A stretch of 7,575 nucleotides of DNA, taken from contig JAFGNG010000091.1 in NCBI GenBank assembly GCA_016927125.1, positions 1 through 7,575 of the forward strand, written 5' to 3'. The stretch is from Planctomycetota bacterium. GTDB taxonomy: Bacteria; Planctomycetota; SZUA-567; JAFGNG01. The first letter of the stretch is position 1. Each line of letters opens with the position of its first letter. Positions 6,520 through 7,575 of this stretch are shown in pieces. Below the pieces are notes generated by a model. It had not been told where the DNA came from, did no database searches, and saw only the letters and a list, made by a program, of their open reading frames with translations. The position numbers and the translations under genes are program-made.

Positions 6520-6550
6520 GTTTCGCAACGGTTTGAACTTTGCGACAAAC
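6520..6550. repeat. Inverted repeat in the binding-protein gene leader
   Basis: On the plus strand, GTTTCGCAA at 6520-6528 is repeated inverted as TTGCGACAAAC at 6540-6550, with a two-base interruption in the second arm and an 11-base loop. It lies just downstream of the predicted transcription start (about 6553) and before the ribosome site. It could be a leader RNA hairpin, an operator, or a weak terminator of the peptidase gene, although no T-run follows it. Confidence 0.45.
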
Positions 6551-6559
6551 CAGAGCCGC

Positions 6560-6588
6560 ATTATACGGAAAAAGTTGAAGTTCTACAA
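6560..6588 (-). promoter_or_regulatory. Sigma70-like promoter for the transporter genes
   Basis: On the minus strand a perfect TATAAT lies at 6560-6565. At 17-bp spacing the -35 position is TTGTAG (6583-6588), matching only the TTG half of the consensus and overlapping the stop codon of the M16 gene. The predicted transcription start is near 6553, giving a leader of about 66 bases. The weak -35 box suggests activator dependence or low basal activity, but this is inference. Confidence 0.5.
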
Positions 6589-7575
6589 ATCCTCTTTGTG
6601 CGGGCGCAGCTTCTTGAGGGCCTCTTCCGGGCCGGTCGCGGTCAGGATAAAGTCCTGGAGGTACTTCTGGGCGACGCGCTTGACATCTTCAGCGGTAACC
6701 GCGCGGACCTTGTCTGGGAAATCCTGGTGAAAGTCAAAACCCACGCCATAGAGTTCATCAAAGGTCGCTTGCATTGCCCGCGCGCGCAGGGATTCATTAT
6801 CAATCGCCTCGGAGATCACGATGCTTTCGCGGGCGGAATCGAGCTCCTCGGCGCTGACCTCTTCCTGGCAAATTTTCTGAAGCTCCGTAGCAATAATACC
6901 ATTAACCTTTTCCAGGTTCTCCGGGCTGGTCTGGGTCATGATCTGGAAAGCGCCGATCCCGCCGAGGCCCGGCCAGTTCCAGGCATGGACAAAGTAAACC
7001 AGGTCCGCGCTCCCGCGCAGCGCCTCGTGCAGCCGCCCGGAGGGGTAGCCGTAACCGGAGATAATCGTGTCCAAAACCGCGATGGCCGGCAGGTCATCGC
7101 CGCCGTAAGGCACGCCCCGGCAGCCATAGATCAGCGCTACCTGGGTTTTATTGTTCGCTTTCAGGGAAACTGCGCCGGGCTTTATCTCCGGGAGACTTGC
7201 AGGTGCAGTTAAATCCATGGCATGGTCGCCGTTAGAGCCGTTGCCAAAGGTTTTTTCCGCTACTTCCAGGGCTTGCCCGCGGGTGACCTTGCCGAAGACC
7301 GCAATGATTGGCTTGGCCAATACCTGGCGATGATAAGCTGAAACCTCCTCAACCGTCATCCGTTCCAGCGATGCCGCCGTGCCCAGCGGGTGCAGGGCGT
7401 AAGGATGGTTCCCAAAATAAGTTGTGCGGAAGAAGCGCTGCGCCTCTGCTTCCCACGAATCATCCATGCTTTTTACGGCGTTAATCTGCAGCCTGCGCTC
7501 GCGCGCAAAATCTTCCGGCGCGAAGCGAGGAGTTTGAACCACCTCGGCAAGGATCTCCATACCCTTCTCAAAATC
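6583..7575 (-). CDS. M16 (insulinase/pitrilysin) family peptidase, C-terminal part, 5' end cut by window edge
   Basis: The frame is open from the right edge (7575) to a TAG at 6583, giving the last 330 residues. The ATG at 7558-7560 is internal, since the upstream codons (DFEKG) continue the family pattern. Counting from the first codon in the window, residues 1-110 match the second half of an M16 module: TPRFAPEDFARERRLQ at about 15-30, a YFGNHPYALHPLG stretch near 53-65, and AVFGKV near 92-97. Residues about 130-320 match the following M16 C-terminal domain (PF05193). This includes NNKTQVALIYGCRGVPYGGDD and LRG....VY, where R187 and Y194 keep the seven-residue spacing of the family's substrate-binding Arg/Tyr pair. 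The zinc-binding HxxEH motif is not in the window and would lie upstream. The style resembles the second half of large two-module M16 proteins, but this cannot be settled here. It lies 96 bp upstream of the peptide transporter cluster on the same strand. Confidence 0.88.
   Translation of the reverse strand, partial: DFEKGMEILAEVVQTPRFAPEDFARERRLQINAVKSMDDSWEAEAQRFFRTTYFGNHPYALHPLGTAASLERMTVEEVSAYHRQVLAKPIIAVFGKVTRGQALEVAEKTFGNGSNGDHAMDLTAPASLPEIKPGAVSLKANNKTQVALIYGCRGVPYGGDDLPAIAVLDTIISGYGYPSGRLHEALRGSADLVYFVHAWNWPGLGGIGAFQIMTQTSPENLEKVNGIIATELQKICQEEVSAEELDSARESIVISEAIDNESLRARAMQATFDELYGVGFDFHQDFPDKVRAVTAEDVKRVAQKYLQDFILTATGPEEALKKLRPHKEDL

Noticed and set aside
6598..7212. A 204-codon open frame on the plus strand opposite the M16 gene
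   Set aside because: The minus-strand frame matches M16 motifs across the whole length; the plus-strand product has no family pattern.

Overview
The window looks like a piece of chromosome from an uncultured Gram-negative-type bacterium. The best guess is the PVC superphylum or a similar deep-branching lineage. This rests on gene content only: a DUF4254 protein, a secreted protein with a DUF5060-like N-terminus, an M16 peptidase of the style common in those groups, and a peptide ABC transporter whose binding protein has an uncleaved membrane anchor. No rRNA or other taxonomic marker is present, so the assignment is weak.

Layout. (1) Bases 1-426, minus strand: the first 142 codons of a secreted protein, cut by the left edge, with a DUF5060-like domain after a signal peptide. 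(2) Bases 427-585: a compact divergent control region with two back-to-back sigma70-like promoters whose -35 boxes are 6 bp apart. (3) Bases 586-1206, plus strand: a DUF4254 protein. (4) Bases 1233-6486, minus strand: a four-gene peptide importer cluster read in the order binding protein, permease B, permease C, ATPase D. Gaps are 34 bp and 41 bp, with one 17-bp overlap between the two permeases. (5) Bases 6583-7575, minus strand: the C-terminal 330 residues of an M16 zinc peptidase family protein, cut by the right edge and lying directly upstream of the transporter genes. There is no gene-free stretch over 300 bases, and no tRNA, rRNA, CRISPR array or mobile element was seen.

How the parts fit. 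The M16 peptidase and the importer share a strand and are separated by 96 bp. That gap holds a perfect TATAAT box and a leader with an inverted repeat, so the transporter probably has its own promoter and may also receive read-through from the peptidase gene. A peptidase next to a peptide importer suggests peptide degradation and uptake (inference).

The transporter is the most unusual part. The binding protein carries an N-terminal transmembrane anchor and a coiled-coil stalk in place of a cleavable signal or lipobox. The C permease has about 138 residues between its first helix and the family core, including two extra predicted membrane segments. Only one ATPase gene is present where oppDF-type clusters usually carry two. 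The binding-protein gene is visibly more AT-rich than its neighbours. I saw no clearly new biological system; these are variations on a known transporter family.
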